Source: Uruburuella testudinis (GTDB lineage: Bacteria > Pseudomonadota > Gammaproteobacteria > Burkholderiales > Neisseriaceae). Taken from it: a stretch of 64,000 bases of DNA. The position numbers and the translations under genes were made by a program. The notes beneath the pieces were generated by a model. It did not search any database. It was not told where the DNA came from and saw only the letters and a program-made list of their open reading frames with translations. The stretch spans positions 2,885,124-2,949,123 of the forward strand of contig NZ_CP091508.1 in the NCBI RefSeq assembly GCF_022870865.1. The letters run 5' to 3'. Below, in pieces: positions 8,903-17,879 of the stretch; position 1 is the stretch's first letter, and every line of letters starts with the position of its first letter.

Positions 8903-9009
8903 TATACCCATTCACAAAAATAACCTAACAGCGTTGGCTCGCCTTGCCGTACTAGCTGTACTGTCTTCGGCTCGCCGCCTTGTTAACTTACTTTTGTGAA
9001 TGGGTATGA
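8903..9009. mobile_element. Correia-like miniature element with ATACCCATTCACAAAA ends
   Basis: The element is flanked by perfect 16-base terminal inverted repeats (ATACCCATTCACAAAA at 8904-8919 and its complement ending at 9008). The interior has the GCGTTGGCTCGCCTTG and GTACTGTCTTCGGCTC type motifs of the neisserial Correia element core. The termini differ from the canonical TATAGTGGATTAA ends. It is the best preserved copy of a family with many full or half copies in this window. A half copy follows at 9141-9160. The rest of the 8804-9289 gap shows no gene. Confidence 0.75.
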
Positions 9010-9225
9010 CTTGGGCAAATGGGGATGAAACAGCCGCATTTGGAAAAAATAGTTTTGAATTGTACGCCGATTCAGACGCTGCTTCAATGGTGGCAATATT
9101 ACAGAAGATATTGATTTTATAAACAAACAGGCCGTCTGATACCCATTCGCAAAAATCAACCGACCAAGCGGCGAGCCGGAATGAGTGTTGCCCGACAGCG
9201 CCGGTTAAGCGTTTGCCGATAGATT

Positions 9226-9268
9226 AAGGCCGTCTGAAAACGGTGCAAGTGCAGTTTCAGACGGCCTT
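9226..9268. terminator. DUS-pair hairpin terminator
   Basis: Inverted DUS copies form a 14 bp stem 22 bases 3' of the MFS transporter stop codon on the minus strand. Confidence 0.7.
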
Positions 9269-9289
9269 GAAAGACAGGCGGGCTGTATT

Positions 9290-10666
9290 TTAAGAGTGGG
9301 CGGTTGTGGCATTGCCGGTTTGCCGCCCCCTGCCGTCGCGCCGCGCATACCACCAGTTGTTAAACAAAAACACCGCCGCCACCGACAGCGCGGGCACGGT
9401 AAGCGCCAGCGCGATGGTGTAGAAATTCCAGCCCATGCCCAGCATCCAGGCGCCGGCAAAAGCAGAAATAATCGCGCCGGTGCGGCCGATGCCGTGCATC
9501 CAGCCGTTGCCGGTGGCGCGGGCATTGAGCGGGAAGAAGTTGCTCGAAAAAGCGTTCATACCGGTGCCGCCGCCGTTAAAGGCCGCGCCCATCAGAAAAG
9601 CTGCCGCACACAGCAACACATATTGGCCGCCGGCATTGCTCATTACCACCAGCAGCACCGCACCGCCGGCGTAAGCCGCCGCCAGCACCAAAGATGCGCG
9701 GAAACGATCCATAAACCAGCCCAGCATAATCGAGCCTAAGGGGCCGCCGAGCTGGAACATGGCGCTGATAATCGCTGCTTGGTGCATCTGCATGCCCGCT
9801 TCTTTAATCATGGTCGGCATCCAGCTGCCGAGCAGATACACCAAAAACAGGTGCAAAAAATAAGCCAGCCACAGCAATACGCTGCCGACGCGGTAATAGC
9901 CGTTAAACAGCGTTTTTACCGGGCTTTGCGGCGCGTCGCCCACGGCTTGCGGCAACGGAATGGTAAACATGCTGGCGGCAGTGGTGGTGCCCGGTGCACA
10001 ACGTTCGACGATTTTGCGGATGATTTCACGCCTGCGGCCTTTGTGTACCAGAAAGGTTACCGATTCGGGCAACACGAAATACATCACCACACTCAACAGC
10101 ATCGGCAACACGCCGCCGAACACAAACACGCTCTCCCAGCCCCAATGCGGAATCATCCATGCCGCCAGAAAGCCGCCGCCCGCCGCACCGACGGTAAAAC
10201 CGGCAAACACAATGGTTACCATCAGCGCGGCACGGCGGGCGGGGGAATATTCGCGTGCCAGCGTCGCCACCAGCGGCATGATGCCGCCCATCGCCAGCCC
10301 GGCGATAAAGCGGTAGAGAATGATTTCGGTGATGCTCCCGGCGCGCGCCACCAAAAGGGTAAACAGGCCGAACAGCATCACGTTGGCACACAATACCGTG
10401 CGCCGCCCGAATTTATCGCCCAAAGGCCCGGCAATCAGCGCGCCGAAAGTGAGGCCGAACAGCGCCGCGCTCAAAACCGGGGCGAGGTGTTCGTTGGTCA
10501 GCTGCCAGGCGTCTTTGAGGGCGGGGCCGACAAAGCCCATAATCACCACGTCGAAGCCGTCCATCACCACCACTAAAAAACACAAGGCGATAATCCATTT
10601 TTGATAGGCGCTGACAGGGCGGCTGTCGAGCAGCGCGCGCACATTGATTTCATGAGTTTGCAGCAT
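9290..10666 (-). CDS. MFS transporter, aromatic acid:H+ symporter type
   Basis: This 458-residue, 12-helix major facilitator protein belongs to the PcaK/BenK/MhbT-like AAHS group. It has the TM1 motif DGFDVVIMGFVGPALK, the loop 2-3 motif GPLGDKFGRRT, the RFIAGLAMGGIMPL stretch in TM4 and the second-half loop motif GWFMDRFRA. It should import an aromatic or short organic acid with protons across the inner membrane; the substrate is not visible, as no catabolic genes are adjacent. An upstream ATG adds 48 residues that do not resemble the family, so the start at 10666 (MLQTHEINVRALLD) is used. Confidence 0.87.
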   Translation of the reverse strand: MLQTHEINVRALLDSRPVSAYQKWIIALCFLVVVMDGFDVVIMGFVGPALKDAWQLTNEHLAPVLSAALFGLTFGALIAGPLGDKFGRRTVLCANVMLFGLFTLLVARAGSITEIILYRFIAGLAMGGIMPLVATLAREYSPARRAALMVTIVFAGFTVGAAGGGFLAAWMIPHWGWESVFVFGGVLPMLLSVVMYFVLPESVTFLVHKGRRREIIRKIVERCAPGTTTAASMFTIPLPQAVGDAPQSPVKTLFNGYYRVGSVLLWLAYFLHLFLVYLLGSWMPTMIKEAGMQMHQAAIISAMFQLGGPLGSIMLGWFMDRFRASLVLAAAYAGGAVLLVVMSNAGGQYVLLCAAAFLMGAAFNGGGTGMNAFSSNFFPLNARATGNGWMHGIGRTGAIISAFAGAWMLGMGWNFYTIALALTVPALSVAAVFLFNNWWYARRDGRGRQTGNATTAHS

Positions 10667-10809
10667 GTTGAGGCTTTCTCGACCGGCGGCGGTGTGTCCG
10701 CTGCTCGGCGTTTGTGAATATTTTATGAAAACAGGGCGTATTGTAGCCGAAGCGGCCACGCTTACCGCGCCGCTGCTGCAATTTGCCCGTAAATAGCATG
10801 GTGATTGCA

Positions 10810-10842
10810 AAGGCCGTCTGAAAAATCACTTTCAGACGGCCT
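10810..10842. terminator. DUS-pair hairpin terminator
   Basis: A 13 bp inverted DUS pair lies just 3' of the minus-strand GIY-YIG gene (stop at 10855). Confidence 0.7.
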
Positions 10843-10854
10843 TGTTTAACACAA

Positions 10855-11178
10855 TCATTCATTATCGGGCGGTTTTTTTAAATATTCTGCCAATACTGCC
10901 CACAATTTCCGTTTTTGCACGGCGGTTAACCGCTTGATGCGCACTTCCAAGCGCATCGCTTCGCTGCGCGACAAACCTTGATAGACCAAGCGCATTTCGT
11001 CGGGGCGGTGCATGCGGGTGAATTTCGCGCCTTTGCCCGCTGCGTGTGCGGCAAAACGCGCTTCGGGGCGGTTGCTGATGCCGCAGTAAAGCACTTGGTC
11101 GCAACGCAGCAGATACACACACCAACCCGCATCACGCGGCACCAGCACCGGCAGCCGCAAAGCCGCATAAAGCTTCAT
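10855..11178 (-). CDS. GIY-YIG nuclease superfamily protein (UPF0213-like)
   Basis: This 107-residue protein is a single GIY-YIG domain. WCVYLLRC and LYCGISNRPEARFAAH correspond to the GIY and YIG strands plus the conserved Arg. Other motifs include GKGAKFTR and the helix SRSEAMRLEVRIKRL. Small proteins of this kind are predicted structure-specific endonucleases with unproven targets. The start ATG at 11178 overlaps the TGA of the upstream LysR gene (ATGA), so it is translated together with it; an upstream in-frame start within the LysR gene was rejected for lack of family match. Confidence 0.88.
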   Translation of the reverse strand: MKLYAALRLPVLVPRDAGWCVYLLRCDQVLYCGISNRPEARFAAHAAGKGAKFTRMHRPDEMRLVYQGLSRSEAMRLEVRIKRLTAVQKRKLWAVLAEYLKKPPDNE

Positions 11179-12068
11179 GCCGCCCCCGGTGTGTCGGCAA
11201 AACTCTGCTGCAACAGCCGCAACACCACTTCGGTTTTGGCCGACTGCACCCGATACGGCGTTACCGCATAAATATTGACGGCCGGCAGCGCCCATTCGGG
11301 CAACACCACTTTCAGACGGCCTGCGGCTACCATGCCGGCAATTTCACCGTCAAGCTGCATCGACAAACCCAAACCCGCCTGCGTGAGCGTCGATACCGCC
11401 GCCAGTTGGTTGCACAACATGCTCTCGGGTACATCCAACACAAAGCTTTCCGCACCGTGCCGCAAGGTGGTGTGCACGGGCAGGTAATGCAGCCAGCGGT
11501 GGCCGGCCAGCATTTCGGGGTGTTCAACCGGCGCATGGGCGGCCAGATATTCGGGGGCGGCGCAAATCTGCCACTGCCAAACAGCCAGCTGACGCGCTAT
11601 CAGGTCGGGCGCATCAAGCGCATGTTCGCCGCCGCGCAGGGCAATATCGACCGTGCCCTGTTTCAAATCGGCCAAGGTGTCGCTGAAATAAAGCTGCGGG
11701 CGGATTTCGGGATATTGCTGCTGCAACCGTTTTAAGGCCGTCTGAAACGGCGGTGCCAACGCCATACCCGAAGGCAGCGCGATATTCACATCGCCCGCCG
11801 CCTCGGTTTTCAGATTATCGAGCGCCTGTAACGTGTCGGCCAGCGTGTGGCGCAAGCGCAGGCAATATTGCGCCAGCGCCTGGCCGGCGTCGGTGGGGGT
11901 GAGGCGGCGGGTGCTGCGGTGCAACAGCTTCACGCCGTGCAGCTTTTCCAGCCGCGTGATGTGCTGGCTCACGGCAGAGGGGGTCATGCCCAATTGTTGC
12001 GCCGCAGCATTCATACTGCCCTGCTCAAGCACGGCGGCAAACACCAGCAGCGGTTTGATGTCTTGCAT
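11175..12068 (-). CDS. LysR-family transcriptional regulator
   Basis: This 297-residue protein has an N-terminal winged helix-turn-helix (residues 3-62, with the recognition stretch NAAAQQLGMTPSAVSQHITRLE) followed by the periplasmic-binding-like effector domain typical of LysR regulators. It overlaps the GIY-YIG gene by four bases. Sixteen bases upstream on the same strand ends the isochorismatase-like gene, so all three probably form one operon transcribed leftward. The effector and targets are unknown. Confidence 0.9.
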   Translation of the reverse strand: MQDIKPLLVFAAVLEQGSMNAAAQQLGMTPSAVSQHITRLEKLHGVKLLHRSTRRLTPTDAGQALAQYCLRLRHTLADTLQALDNLKTEAAGDVNIALPSGMALAPPFQTALKRLQQQYPEIRPQLYFSDTLADLKQGTVDIALRGGEHALDAPDLIARQLAVWQWQICAAPEYLAAHAPVEHPEMLAGHRWLHYLPVHTTLRHGAESFVLDVPESMLCNQLAAVSTLTQAGLGLSMQLDGEIAGMVAAGRLKVVLPEWALPAVNIYAVTPYRVQSAKTEVVLRLLQQSFADTPGAA

Positions 12069-12083
12069 TTCAGACGGCCTTTA

Positions 12084-12650
12084 TTAACGGGAAACGGTGT
12101 TTAACCAATCAACGGCTTCGCTTGCAGCCAGCACGGCACCTTGCTTGCCTTGCGCCCGTTGAAACCGCCAGTAACGATTGGTATGGGCAATCACCGCTTC
12201 CACAGGCGGCGCGCCCCATTGGATTTTGTCGCCCGCCGTATGCGCATCGGCAACCAGCGTCACATCATAGCCTCTGACAAATGCACCATGAAGCGTGGAG
12301 CGGATACAGGCATCAGTTTCCGCTCCGGCCACCAGCACATGCCCGACGCTTCTTGCGGCGAGGATGGTTTCCAGCGCCGTTCCCTCAAAAGCATCGCCAT
12401 AATGTTTATGAACCACCGGCTCGGCAGGCAGCGCGGCAAGCTCGGGAACATATTCCCAATCATGGCTGCCGCGAAGCAGATTATCGTCATCGTGCTGAAC
12501 CCAAATAACCGGCAACCGTTGGCTGCGCGCCACGTCCACCAAACGCACAATATTGGCGACTACCTCATCACGGCGGTACACGCCATCGACCACCCCGTTT
12601 TGAACATCAACAATCAGGGCAACACCTGCGCGGCCTTCCAAAGCAGACAT
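12084..12650 (-). CDS. Isochorismatase-like cysteine hydrolase
   Basis: This 188-residue alpha/beta hydrolase has the isochorismatase-type triad: Asp15 (ALIVDVQN), a Lys in VVHKHYGDAF, and the nucleophilic Cys in GAETDACIRST, preceded by the cis-peptide region VLVAGAETDA. Family members hydrolyse amides or vinyl ethers such as nicotinamide or isochorismate; without biosynthetic neighbours the substrate is open. It heads a likely operon with the LysR and GIY-YIG genes and is divergent from the NAD(P)-binding protein across a 122-base spacer. Confidence 0.88.
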   Translation of the reverse strand: MSALEGRAGVALIVDVQNGVVDGVYRRDEVVANIVRLVDVARSQRLPVIWVQHDDDNLLRGSHDWEYVPELAALPAEPVVHKHYGDAFEGTALETILAARSVGHVLVAGAETDACIRSTLHGAFVRGYDVTLVADAHTAGDKIQWGAPPVEAVIAHTNRYWRFQRAQGKQGAVLAASEAVDWLNTVSR

Positions 12651-12772
12651 ATTCAGACTTTCCGATTATTTAGACAAGCTTAATAATATAAACAGCAAAC
12701 GCGGGATTATCAAGCCTTTCAGACGGCCTTATACTGCACCCATCTTTACGCAACCCGCACAAGGAGCAAAAT

Positions 12773-13423
12773 ATGAATATCGCAGTGATTGGCGCCACCG
12801 GTTATGTCGGCAACGCCGTGGTTAAAGAACTCGCCGCCCGCGGCCATCAGGTTACCGCTTTTGCCCGCAACACCGGCAAAGTATCGGAAGCCGCCAATGT
12901 GAAAGCCGTAGCCGCCGATGTCAACGCCGCTGATTTTGCCGGCAAACTCGCCGGCTTCGATGCCGTGGTGAGCGCGTTCAACCCCGGCTGGAACAATCCC
13001 AATATCGGTGCGGATTTCGCCAAAGGTGCAGCCGCCATTACCGAGGCCGCCAAAACAGCGCAAGTGCCCTACCTGCTGGTGGTCGGCGGCGCGGGCAGCC
13101 TGTATGTCGCCCCGAATCTGCAATTAATCGACACGCCCGAATTTCCGCAAGATATTTTTGACGGCGCCAATGCCGCCCGCAACCTGCTCACCGATTTGCG
13201 CGACCGCCGTGATGTCAACTGGGCGTTTATCAGCCCGCCCGCCGCGTTTTACGAAGGCAGCCCCAGCCGCCCGCAAGGCAAATACCGCAGCGGTAAAGAC
13301 GAAGTGCTGATGAACGGCGAAGCACCGGCCGGCATTCATGTTGATGATTTAGCCAAAGCGATTGCCGATGATGTAGAACAAAAAGCCCATCTGCACCAAC
13401 GCTTTACCGTGGCCGAAGTATAA
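12773..13423 (+). CDS. NAD(P)-binding oxidoreductase, NmrA/YwnB-like
   Basis: This 216-residue single-domain Rossmann protein has GATGYVGNAVVKEL (GxxGxxG, residues 7-13) and VVGGAGSLYVAP. It also carries the C-terminal IHVDDLAKAIADDVE region seen in SDR-like NAD(P)H-binding proteins annotated as NADH-flavin reductases. It is cytosolic; the catalytic Tyr-Lys pair of classical SDRs is not evident, as usual in this group. AAGGAG lies before the ATG. It is divergent from the isochorismatase-like gene and may share regulation with it. Confidence 0.85.
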   Translation: MNIAVIGATGYVGNAVVKELAARGHQVTAFARNTGKVSEAANVKAVAADVNAADFAGKLAGFDAVVSAFNPGWNNPNIGADFAKGAAAITEAAKTAQVPYLLVVGGAGSLYVAPNLQLIDTPEFPQDIFDGANAARNLLTDLRDRRDVNWAFISPPAAFYEGSPSRPQGKYRSGKDEVLMNGEAPAGIHVDDLAKAIADDVEQKAHLHQRFTVAEV

Positions 13424-13427
13424 GCAT

Positions 13428-13484
13428 CAGGCCGTCTGAAAGCAGCCGCCAACTTGCCTGCCGGGCTTTTTTTCAGACGGCCTG
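13428..13484. terminator. DUS-pair hairpin terminator
   Basis: Inverted DUS copies around a GC-rich loop lie right after the NAD(P)-binding protein gene. Confidence 0.65.
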
Positions 13485-13487
13485 TAT

Positions 13488-13552
13488 ACCCGTTCACAAA
13501 AATAACCCAACAGCGTTGACCCGCCTTGTGTGCTTACTTTTATGAATGGGCA
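13488..13552. repeat. Short Correia-like element copy
   Basis: Ends ATACCCGTTCACAAAA and (inverted) ATGCCCATTCATAAAA surround a shortened core with AACAGCGTTGACCCGCC. It is a copy of the element at 8903-9009 and lies in the promoter region of the next gene. Confidence 0.65.
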
Positions 13553-13595
13553 TTATCCAGCCATTTCCCAACCACCCGACCGGAAAAAACATACC

Positions 13596-14084
13596 ATGAA
13601 AAAACTCCTGCTTGCCGCCGCCACCGCCGCCTGCCTGCTCAGCGCCTGCGGCACCGCCCAAACCACAACGGCACCCACCACCGCGCAAACCAACATGCAA
13701 AGCCAAATCGAACGCAACAAAGCCAATGTGCTCGCCTTTTACGATCTGGCCTTCAACCAGCACCAACCGCAACAAGCAGTAGCGCGCTACATCGGCAACG
13801 AATACATCCAGCACAACCCCAGTGTCGCCGACGGCGGCCAAGCCTTTATCGACGTATTCGCCCCGTTTTTACAACAACATCCGCAATCACGCGCCGAAGT
13901 AAAACGCGTGGTGGCCGAGGGCGACTTGGTGGTGTTGCACATATTCAGCCGCACCTCGCCGCAAGACAGAGGCCGGGCCATAGCAGACATCTTCCGCCTC
14001 GATAAAAACGGCAAAATCGTCGAGCATTGGGATGTCGTCCAACCCCTGCCCGAACAATCTGCCAACAATAACAGTATGTTTTGA
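13596..14084 (+). CDS. NTF2/SnoaL-like lipoprotein
   Basis: This 162-residue protein has a lipoprotein signal (MKKLLLAAATAACLLSAC, lipid-attached Cys18). After a Thr-rich linker comes a cone-shaped NTF2/SnoaL-like domain: NVLAFYDLAFNQHQPQQAVARYIG, EYIQHNP and KIVEHWDVVQPLP. SnoaL-like predicted lipoproteins of this type are common but of unproven function; a small-molecule binding or isomerase-like role outside the inner membrane is possible. The start at 13596 is preferred over 13530 because only the former begins with the signal peptide. Confidence 0.85.
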   Translation: MKKLLLAAATAACLLSACGTAQTTTAPTTAQTNMQSQIERNKANVLAFYDLAFNQHQPQQAVARYIGNEYIQHNPSVADGGQAFIDVFAPFLQQHPQSRAEVKRVVAEGDLVVLHIFSRTSPQDRGRAIADIFRLDKNGKIVEHWDVVQPLPEQSANNNSMF

Positions 14085-14100
14085 TTAAATATATAATATA

Positions 14101-14136
14101 AAAGGCCGTCTGAACCGATAGGGTTCAGACGGCCTT
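14101..14136. terminator. DUS-pair hairpin terminator
   Basis: A hairpin of about 15 bp made of inverted DUS copies flanked by A and T runs lies 17 bases after the lipoprotein stop codon. Confidence 0.85.
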
Positions 14137-14203
14137 TTATATTGACGTACTGCAAATAACCATCTGTATCACGATATTACGTCCTGCTTTTCCGGCCGCT
14201 TCT

Positions 14204-14255
14204 TTAGAGTGTCCTGGTGAGGGTGTCCTGATGTGTCGATTTACGGAACACCCTA
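14204..14255. repeat. Short internal-deleted copies of the AGGGTGTCC element
   Basis: AGGGTGTCCTGA at 14220 is followed within 36 bases by the inverted AACACCCTA, and a second end fragment (TAGAGTGTCCTGG) precedes it. They match the termini of the roughly 162-base element found elsewhere in this window but lack its interior. Confidence 0.6.
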
Positions 14256-14300
14256 CCCCCATCAGCATGGTTTTCAGATGGCATCAACATGATTGGAAGC

Positions 14301-17300
14301 TCACCAAGTGACGCTGATCGAGCGTTCGCCCAACAGTTGTTGCAGGCTGTCAAACAGTTCGGCTTTGGGGGTAACGGCCCATTTTGCGGCTGTTTTCAAT
14401 TCGCCGTAAGCGGCAGGGTTGCTGTAGCTGATCCGGATGGGAATCTGGCCGGCGCCGGTTTGCCGATACGTGCTTAATAATTCAGCCAACCGGCGGATAT
14501 CGTGTTCCGGTTTCAAGCTGAGGTTGAGGCCGCGGGCGTATTTTTCTCGGGCATTTTGCAGGGTGATGACTTGGTTGGCCATAATCCGCAGCGCATCGCC
14601 GCCGTTGTAGTCGTCGCGGCTGATTTTGCATTCCATAATCAATACTTGGTCGGCTTTCAGACGGCCTGTGCATTCTTCCAACACTTGTCCGCTGATCAAT
14701 ACTTCTGCCTGGCCGCTTTGGTCTTCCAGCGTGGCAAAGGCGATTTTGCCGCGTTTGCCCATGATGGTGCGCACGGCGGTGACGAAGCCGGCCACGCGTA
14801 CGTGGTCTTGCGGTTTGAGTTTGCTCAGGCGCATGGGGGCGAACTGGCGCACTTCTTGGGCAAACGGGCCGAAGGGGTGGCCGGAAAGGTAAAAACCCAG
14901 CACTTGCTTTTCTTCGGCCAGCTTTTCCGATTCGCTCCATTCGGGCATGTCGGCAAGCTGCACCGGCTCGATGGCGTCTTCCATCAAGTCAAACAATCCG
15001 CCCTGATTGGCATTGGCGGCTTTCTGTTCGGCATTGCTGATGGCCAAATCGATGTTGGCGATTAATTTGGCGCGGTTGGGGTCGATGCTGTCGAAGGCAC
15101 CGCCGCGTATCAGTGATTCAATGGTGCGTTTGTTGATGTGCGCCTTGCCCACGCGTTCGCAGAAATCGAGCAGGTCTTTAAACGGCCCGCCGTTTTCGCG
15201 TGCCGCCACAATCGCTTCTACTGCGCCTTCGCCGGTGCCTTTCACGGCGCCGAGGGCGTAGCGGATACGGCGCTGGCTGTCGGGGGTGAAACGGTAGTCC
15301 GACTGATTGACATCGGGCGGTAAAAATTCAATGCCGTTGGCACGGGCATCGTCGTAAAACAGCTTGAGCTGGTCGGTGTTGTCCAATTCGCTCGACATGG
15401 TGGCGGCCATAAATTCGGCGGGATAATGCGCTTTGAGCCAGGCCGTCTGATAGGCTACCAGCGAATAGGCGGCGGCATGCGATTTGTTGAAACCGTAGCC
15501 GGCGAATTTTTCCATATAGTCGAAAATTTCATCGGCTTTTTGTTGGTTGATGCCTTTTTCTGCCGCACCGGCCACAAAGGTGGCACGCTGTTTCACCATC
15601 TCTTCGACTTTTTTCTTGCCCATGGCGCGGCGCAGCAAATCGGCACCGCCGAGGGTGTAGCCGCCGATAACCTGTGCGGCCTGCATCACTTGTTCCTGAT
15701 ACACCATAATGCCGTAAGTGGGCGCTAATACATCGCTCAGCAGCGGGTGCAGATATTCGAATTTGGCGCCGTGCATGCGGTCGATAAAGTCGGGAATCAG
15801 ATCCATCGGGCCGGGGCGGTAGAGCGATACGAAGGCGATAATTTCTTCAAACTTGGTCGGCTTGGCTTTTTGCAGCATTTTTTTCATGCCAGTCGACTCA
15901 AATTGGAACACTGCTGTGGTGTTGGCGCTGGAAAACACTTTATACGCCGCCGGATCATCGAGCGGAATATGGTTCACATCCACTTTTTCGCCGGTGGTTG
16001 CGGCGATAAAGTTTTGCGCCATTTCGATAATGGTCAGGTTGCGCAGGCCTAAAAAGTCAAACTTCACCAAGCCCACATCTTCCACATCGCCCTTGTCATA
16101 CATCGACACCGGCGAGGCGGATTCGTCGGCCTGATAAACCGGGCTGAAATCGGAAATCTTGCCCGGCGCAATCAATACGCCGCCCGCGTGCATGCCGAGG
16201 CCGCGGGTAAGGTCTTCCAGCCGCTTGGCCAGGTCGATGAGCTGGCCGGCGTCTTCGTTTTCAATCAGGGTTTGGATTTCCGGCTCCAGCTCCATCGCCT
16301 TTTCCAGGCTGACCGGGCGGTTGGCTTCGAGCGGAATCAGTTTCGATAATTTGTCGCACAGGCCGAACGGCAGCTCCAATACGCGCCCAACGTCGCGGAT
16401 CACCGCTTTGGACGACATGGTGCCGAAGGTCACAATCTGGCTCACCGCATCGGCGCCGTATTTTTCACGCACATATTCGATCACGCGGCCACGGTTGCTT
16501 TGGCAGAAATCGATATCGAAGTCGGGCATCGATACCCGCTCCGGGTTCAGAAAGCGTTCGAACAGCAGCGCATATTCGAGCGGGTCGAGGTCGGTGATTT
16601 TCAGCGCATAAGCCACCAGCGAGCCGGCGCCCGAACCGCGCCCCGGCCCTACCGGGCAGCCGTTTTCTTTGGCCCAGTTGATGAAGTCTTGTACGATGAG
16701 GAAATAGCCGGGGAAGCCCATCTGAATGATGATTTGCAGCTCGAAATCCAGCCGCGCCTGATATTCGGGCATTTTGGCCGCGCGCTCGGCTGCATCGGGA
16801 TACAGCACCACCATGCGCTCCTGCAAGCCTTCGTTGGAAAGCACGGTGAGGTAGTCATCGAGCGACAAGCCGTCGGGGGTGGGAAACTGCGGCAGAAAGT
16901 TTTTACCCAAGGTAATGTGGATATTGCAGCGCTTGGCAATCGCCACCGAATTTTGCAGCGCTTCGGGCAGGTCGGCAAAACGCTCCGCCATTTCTTCGGG
17001 CGACGCAAAAAATTGGCTCGGCGTGAATTCGTGCGGGCGTTTTTTATCGGCCAACACCCAGCCGCCGGCAATACACACGCGTGCTTCGTGCGCTTCAAAA
17101 TCATCGGCGTTCAGAAACTGGGTCGGGTGCGTGGCCACCACCGGCAAATCCAGCGCCGCCGCGATTTGCAGGCTGCCCGACACCGATGTTTCCCATTGCG
17201 GCCGCTCCGGCAGCCGCTGCAATTCCAGATAAAACGCACCGGGAAACCAGGCGGCGTATTTCTGCGCCGCCGCCAGTGCCGCATCTTCGTGGCCGTTCAT

Positions 17301-17735
17301 CAGGTTGGCGCCCACTTCGCCGTAATGCGCGCCCGACAGGCAAATCAGGCCGCTGTTGTCGCCTTCGGCCAACCAGCTTTGGCGCAGCTCGGCATGCTCG
17401 GTATTGCGGTCTTTACCCACATAGGCGGCAGTGAGCAATTCGCTCAGGCGCAGATAGCCGGCATCGTTTTTCACCAACAGCATAGCGCGGTAAGGTTTTT
17501 CGGGCGCATCGGGGTTTTCGATCCACACATCGGCCGCCGCAACCGGCTTGATGCCGGCACCGCGGCAGGCTTTGTAGAACTTCACCAAGCCGAACATATT
17601 CATCAAATCGCTCACACCCAAGGCAGGCAGGCCGTATTCGGCGGCTTTTTTCACCGCTTGTTTGATGCGCACGGTGCCGTCGGTAATCGAAAATTCAGTG
17701 TGCAGGCGCAGGGGGATGTAAACGGGATCGGTCAT
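14301..17735 (-). CDS. dnaE: DNA polymerase III subunit alpha
   Basis: DnaE is the replicative polymerase subunit. Its 1144 residues comprise an N-terminal PHP domain (RLHTEFSITDGTVRIKQ and later metal-site-like motifs) and the catalytic palm with PDFDIDFC carrying two of the three catalytic aspartates. A helix-hairpin-helix region and a late OB-fold (VRVAGFVTAVRTIMGKRGK) follow. Length is standard for proteobacterial DnaE1. The ATG at 17735 (MTDPVYIPLRLHTEF) matches the family; an in-frame ATG ten codons earlier is disregarded. The large antisense frame of 505 codons at 16500-18017 is a composition artefact. Confidence 0.97.
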   Translation of the reverse strand: MTDPVYIPLRLHTEFSITDGTVRIKQAVKKAAEYGLPALGVSDLMNMFGLVKFYKACRGAGIKPVAAADVWIENPDAPEKPYRAMLLVKNDAGYLRLSELLTAAYVGKDRNTEHAELRQSWLAEGDNSGLICLSGAHYGEVGANLMNGHEDAALAAAQKYAAWFPGAFYLELQRLPERPQWETSVSGSLQIAAALDLPVVATHPTQFLNADDFEAHEARVCIAGGWVLADKKRPHEFTPSQFFASPEEMAERFADLPEALQNSVAIAKRCNIHITLGKNFLPQFPTPDGLSLDDYLTVLSNEGLQERMVVLYPDAAERAAKMPEYQARLDFELQIIIQMGFPGYFLIVQDFINWAKENGCPVGPGRGSGAGSLVAYALKITDLDPLEYALLFERFLNPERVSMPDFDIDFCQSNRGRVIEYVREKYGADAVSQIVTFGTMSSKAVIRDVGRVLELPFGLCDKLSKLIPLEANRPVSLEKAMELEPEIQTLIENEDAGQLIDLAKRLEDLTRGLGMHAGGVLIAPGKISDFSPVYQADESASPVSMYDKGDVEDVGLVKFDFLGLRNLTIIEMAQNFIAATTGEKVDVNHIPLDDPAAYKVFSSANTTAVFQFESTGMKKMLQKAKPTKFEEIIAFVSLYRPGPMDLIPDFIDRMHGAKFEYLHPLLSDVLAPTYGIMVYQEQVMQAAQVIGGYTLGGADLLRRAMGKKKVEEMVKQRATFVAGAAEKGINQQKADEIFDYMEKFAGYGFNKSHAAAYSLVAYQTAWLKAHYPAEFMAATMSSELDNTDQLKLFYDDARANGIEFLPPDVNQSDYRFTPDSQRRIRYALGAVKGTGEGAVEAIVAARENGGPFKDLLDFCERVGKAHINKRTIESLIRGGAFDSIDPNRAKLIANIDLAISNAEQKAANANQGGLFDLMEDAIEPVQLADMPEWSESEKLAEEKQVLGFYLSGHPFGPFAQEVRQFAPMRLSKLKPQDHVRVAGFVTAVRTIMGKRGKIAFATLEDQSGQAEVLISGQVLEECTGRLKADQVLIMECKISRDDYNGGDALRIMANQVITLQNAREKYARGLNLSLKPEHDIRRLAELLSTYRQTGAGQIPIRISYSNPAAYGELKTAAKWAVTPKAELFDSLQQLLGERSISVTW

Positions 17736-17828
17736 GGCGAATCTGTTCTGTGGGTAAAAAAGCAAAACCGTATTGTAACGTTTTTGGCGGATGAGATGTA
17801 TCGGATTCGGGAATGCCTTGGGCGTATC

Positions 17829-17857
17829 TTGACGCTATACAGATCAATCTGTATAGT
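17829..17857 (+). promoter_or_regulatory. Promoter with palindromic operator of the higBA locus
   Basis: A -35 box TTGACG (17829-17834) and -10 box TATAGT (17852-17857) are separated by 17 bases. A perfect inverted repeat with 10-base arms (CTATACAGAT, two-base centre, ATCTGTATAG; 17835-17856) fills the spacer and the -10. This is the expected arrangement for autorepression by HigA-type antitoxins; binding is inferred. Confidence 0.78.
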
Positions 17858-17879
17858 TTTAATATACAAGGGCAGCTTT

